Origin: Microcaldota archaeon
GTDB taxonomy: Archaea; Micrarchaeota; Micrarchaeia; Anstonellales; VGKX01
Assembly (NCBI GenBank): GCA_021823945.1
Contig: JAKALW010000057.1
Location: forward strand, 1-7,258
DNA: 7,258 nt
Direction of reading: 5' to 3'
The notes under the pieces were generated by a model. It was not told the origin of the DNA and did not search any database. It worked only from the letters and a program-made list of their open reading frames with translations. The translations under genes were made by a program, and so were the position numbers. Positions 5,633 to 7,258 of this stretch are shown here, piece by piece. Numbering within the stretch: position 1 is the first letter of the stretch; each line of letters starts with the position of its first letter.

Positions 5633-6772
5633 ATGCATGTGGGGATTGTGAGCTGGAGAAGCTATGGGTTCGCAGATTGGCTTTCCGCCATCAGGCCAAG
5701 CCTTGGCAATGAACAACTCATCGTATGTTGCAAGGAAGGGGAGCTTGAATCATATTCCGAGGCATTGGCGAAAAGCAATGCAATAGCATTCTCGCCTGAA
5801 AAAATGCACGGCATTCTTGGCTGGGAAAAATCAGGGAATATGCATACCATAGGCCATTGCAGAAACTTGATTCTCCTGACAAGCCAAATACTTGCGGGGC
5901 ATGAAAACCTCGTTTTTTTTGACGACGATGTCTTTCCAAGCGGGCAGTCAATCCGATCTTTCCGCTCCTCTTTTGAGAAATACGACCTGGTCCAGGGGAA
6001 TTATCTTGGCGATGACGCCAATGGAATCAGGCAGATGGTCGCGTTCTTCGGGTTGCTTGAAAACGCATACGCGGGGCGCACGAATGATTTTTCAGGCGCA
6101 CTTTTATGCCTAAGGGGTAAATGCGGCAGCATGCCTGAATTGCAGCCGCAAGAACTCAAAGGCAGCGCAGGAGGAGTACTTGGGATAAGTTCCAGGCTCA
6201 AAGCCAGAATGCATTTTGCCCCGACAACATACAGGTGCGAAGACCACTTTTATGAATTTTACAGCAGGTTCAAATTGAAGGAAATGAAGTTCATGGATCC
6301 TGGCGTTTCCCCGGAAGACATACCGCTTGCGCTTCACTCGCGCGAGTGCGGAAATTTGGACAGCCTTGTTTCAGCTTATTTGCTTGAGCTTCGCTCGCAG
6401 ATTGCCGAGAAATACCTGTATTTCAAGCTGGCAGGTGCGCTTCCTGCAATAATGAACGGAAAACATGCGCTTGTCAGAAGCAACCATTTTGACCCAACCG
6501 CCATAGCCGAACAGTCAGCACAGGAAAGCGCGCTGCAAAAAATGCAAACGGCAGCCAGGTTCTACCTCTCAAAAAACCCGCCAGAGGAAGTCGCGCAGCA
6601 GCTACAGAGGTTTGCAAACATTAAATTAGAGGATTTTGCCCTTGGTCTTGCTGAACTGGAACGAATTTACTCGGATTTCAAGGTGGAAGGCGAAAAATTA
6701 GAAGAAGCAGCGCGAAGCCGACAGAAAAAAAGCATGGAAAACGAACTTAGAAAGCTATTGGTTCAAGTTTAA
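5633..6772 (+). CDS. GT-A-fold glycosyltransferase-like protein
   Basis: 379-residue soluble protein without signal peptide or membrane helix, so probably cytoplasmic. It begins with a strand MHVGIVSW, typical of a Rossmann-like nucleotide-sugar domain. A GT2-like stretch follows: CRNLILLTSQ (about 76-85), then a strand ending in FFDDDVFPS, where D97-D99 would be the DXD metal and sugar-nucleotide site. Next come an acceptor-side motif GSAGGVLGISSRL (177-189) and E203-D204 in CEDHFYEFYSRF, the position of the catalytic acid pair in many GT2 enzymes. From about 290 the protein is a charged helical tail, possibly coiled coil, which is not part of a standard GT-A domain. The ATG at 5633 is preferred because the strand starts right there; an in-frame GTG at 5618 would add five residues. 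It is divergent from the S-layer gene. A role in glycan assembly for surface proteins fits the context, but donor and acceptor are unknown. Confidence 0.8.
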   Translation: MHVGIVSWRSYGFADWLSAIRPSLGNEQLIVCCKEGELESYSEALAKSNAIAFSPEKMHGILGWEKSGNMHTIGHCRNLILLTSQILAGHENLVFFDDDVFPSGQSIRSFRSSFEKYDLVQGNYLGDDANGIRQMVAFFGLLENAYAGRTNDFSGALLCLRGKCGSMPELQPQELKGSAGGVLGISSRLKARMHFAPTTYRCEDHFYEFYSRFKLKEMKFMDPGVSPEDIPLALHSRECGNLDSLVSAYLLELRSQIAEKYLYFKLAGALPAIMNGKHALVRSNHFDPTAIAEQSAQESALQKMQTAARFYLSKNPPEEVAQQLQRFANIKLEDFALGLAELERIYSDFKVEGEKLEEAARSRQKKSMENELRKLLVQV

Positions 6773-6779
6773 GCTATGC

Positions 6780-6784
6780 TTTTT
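6780..6784 (+). terminator. Possible T-tract terminator after the glycosyltransferase gene
   Basis: Five T residues (GCTTTTTCCC) begin seven bases past the stop, with no clear hairpin. Archaeal RNA polymerase can stop at such runs, but five is short. The 66-base gap to the convergent ATPase gene shows no other terminator I can support for either strand. Confidence 0.3.
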
Positions 6785-6838
6785 CCCGGCCACAGAAACT
6801 GACGCATGCCCAAACTGGAAGAATCTATTTATTTCCTG

Positions 6839-7258
6839 TTACTTTCTCTCGCCGTATTCCTTAAGGAAGTTGAGGAACTCCTGGAGCATCTGGACAGTGA
6901 CCGATGGCCTGCGGGACTTTATGACCTTGATTACGTCCGCGCTTGTGACTGATGGCGCGGCTCCCTTGATTTTCGCCCTGACAAGGGACATCTTGACTTC
7001 CTGGCACATGGACGCAATGTCGGCGCCAGTGAAGCCTTCCGTAATCTTTGCAAACGCGGGGAAGTCAAGATTGGCAATGCCCGATGCGGCAAGGTTGAGC
7101 CTGAAAATCTGCTCGCGCGCAGGCGCGTCTGGCGGCGGGATATAGACAATCTTGTCAAACCTGCCCGGCCGCAGTATTGCGGAGTCGAGTATGGACGGCT
7201 TGTTGGTCGCGCCAATGAGCATGACGTTTTTCAATTCCTTTACCCCGTCAAGCTCTGT
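6839..7258 (-). CDS. AAA ATPase, Cdc48/VAT type, C-terminal end (partial, start beyond right edge)
   Basis: The last 139 codons of a hexameric AAA unfoldase or segregase. The visible part begins TELDGVKELKNVMLIGATNKPS, just after the Walker B region. It contains the sensor-1 asparagine (GATN) and the second region of homology ILDSAILRPGRFDKIVYIPPPD, with the arginine-finger segment LRPGRF. The small helical subdomain follows, with the sensor-2 region GFTGADIASMCQEV. The PPPD signature and the short SVTVQMLQEFLNFLKEYG tail resemble the second ATPase ring of archaeal Cdc48 (VAT) more than the proteasome activator PAN. No C-terminal HbYX proteasome-docking motif is present; the protein ends EYGERK. 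A single-ring AAA protein cannot be excluded because the N-terminal part, Walker A and Walker B are outside the window. TTG and ATG codons inside the visible part are not starts, since homology continues through them to the edge. It is convergent with the glycosyltransferase gene. Confidence 0.88.
   Translation of the reverse strand, partial: TELDGVKELKNVMLIGATNKPSILDSAILRPGRFDKIVYIPPPDAPAREQIFRLNLAASGIANLDFPAFAKITEGFTGADIASMCQEVKMSLVRAKIKGAAPSVTSADVIKVIKSRRPSVTVQMLQEFLNFLKEYGERK

Noticed and set aside
5387..5716. 109-codon minus-strand open frame
   Set aside because: It overlaps the start of the well-supported glycosyltransferase gene on the other strand and its sequence looks non-protein-like.

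Overview
The window looks archaeal. The evidence is TATA-box promoters instead of -35/-10 elements, a probable leaderless start, U-rich terminators, an S-layer protein of the kind found in methanococci and several DPANN lineages, and the end of a Cdc48/VAT-type AAA ATPase. Arginine is often AGG/AGA and isoleucine often ATA, which fits. An uncultivated DPANN-type archaeon (for example a diapherotrite or relative) is a reasonable guess, but nothing seen here fixes the lineage.

Layout. (1) Positions 1-1947, minus strand: an unrecognised membrane-anchored surface protein whose C-terminus lies beyond the left edge. It has a signal peptide, a large cysteine-containing exterior domain, two membrane helices and a second exterior segment. 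Its promoter sits at leaderless distance. (2) 1948-2336: a gap without a gene, holding that promoter, three degenerate ~36-bp tandem units and the S-layer terminator. (3) 2337-4910, minus strand: a complete 857-residue S-layer protein with a strong Shine-Dalgarno. (4) 4911-5632: a long, AT-rich, structured gap. It holds a leader with interleaved inverted repeats just before the S-layer ribosome site, one or two TATA boxes, a 14-bp direct repeat and a 12-bp palindrome. (5) 5633-6772, plus strand: a GT-A-fold glycosyltransferase-like protein with a helical C-terminal tail. (6) 6839 to the right edge, minus strand: the last 139 codons of the AAA ATPase, convergent with the glycosyltransferase.

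The first three genes form a plausible cell-surface neighbourhood. The S-layer protein (nine N-glycosylation sequons, eight cysteines) is the structural lattice. The membrane protein (eight sequons outside the membrane) is another envelope component. The divergently transcribed glycosyltransferase could contribute to glycan assembly. That link is inferred from proximity only. The AAA ATPase is probably an unrelated housekeeping neighbour.

The least ordinary signals are the crossing inverted repeats in the S-layer leader and a ferredoxin-like CxxCxxCxxxCP motif in a predicted exterior domain.
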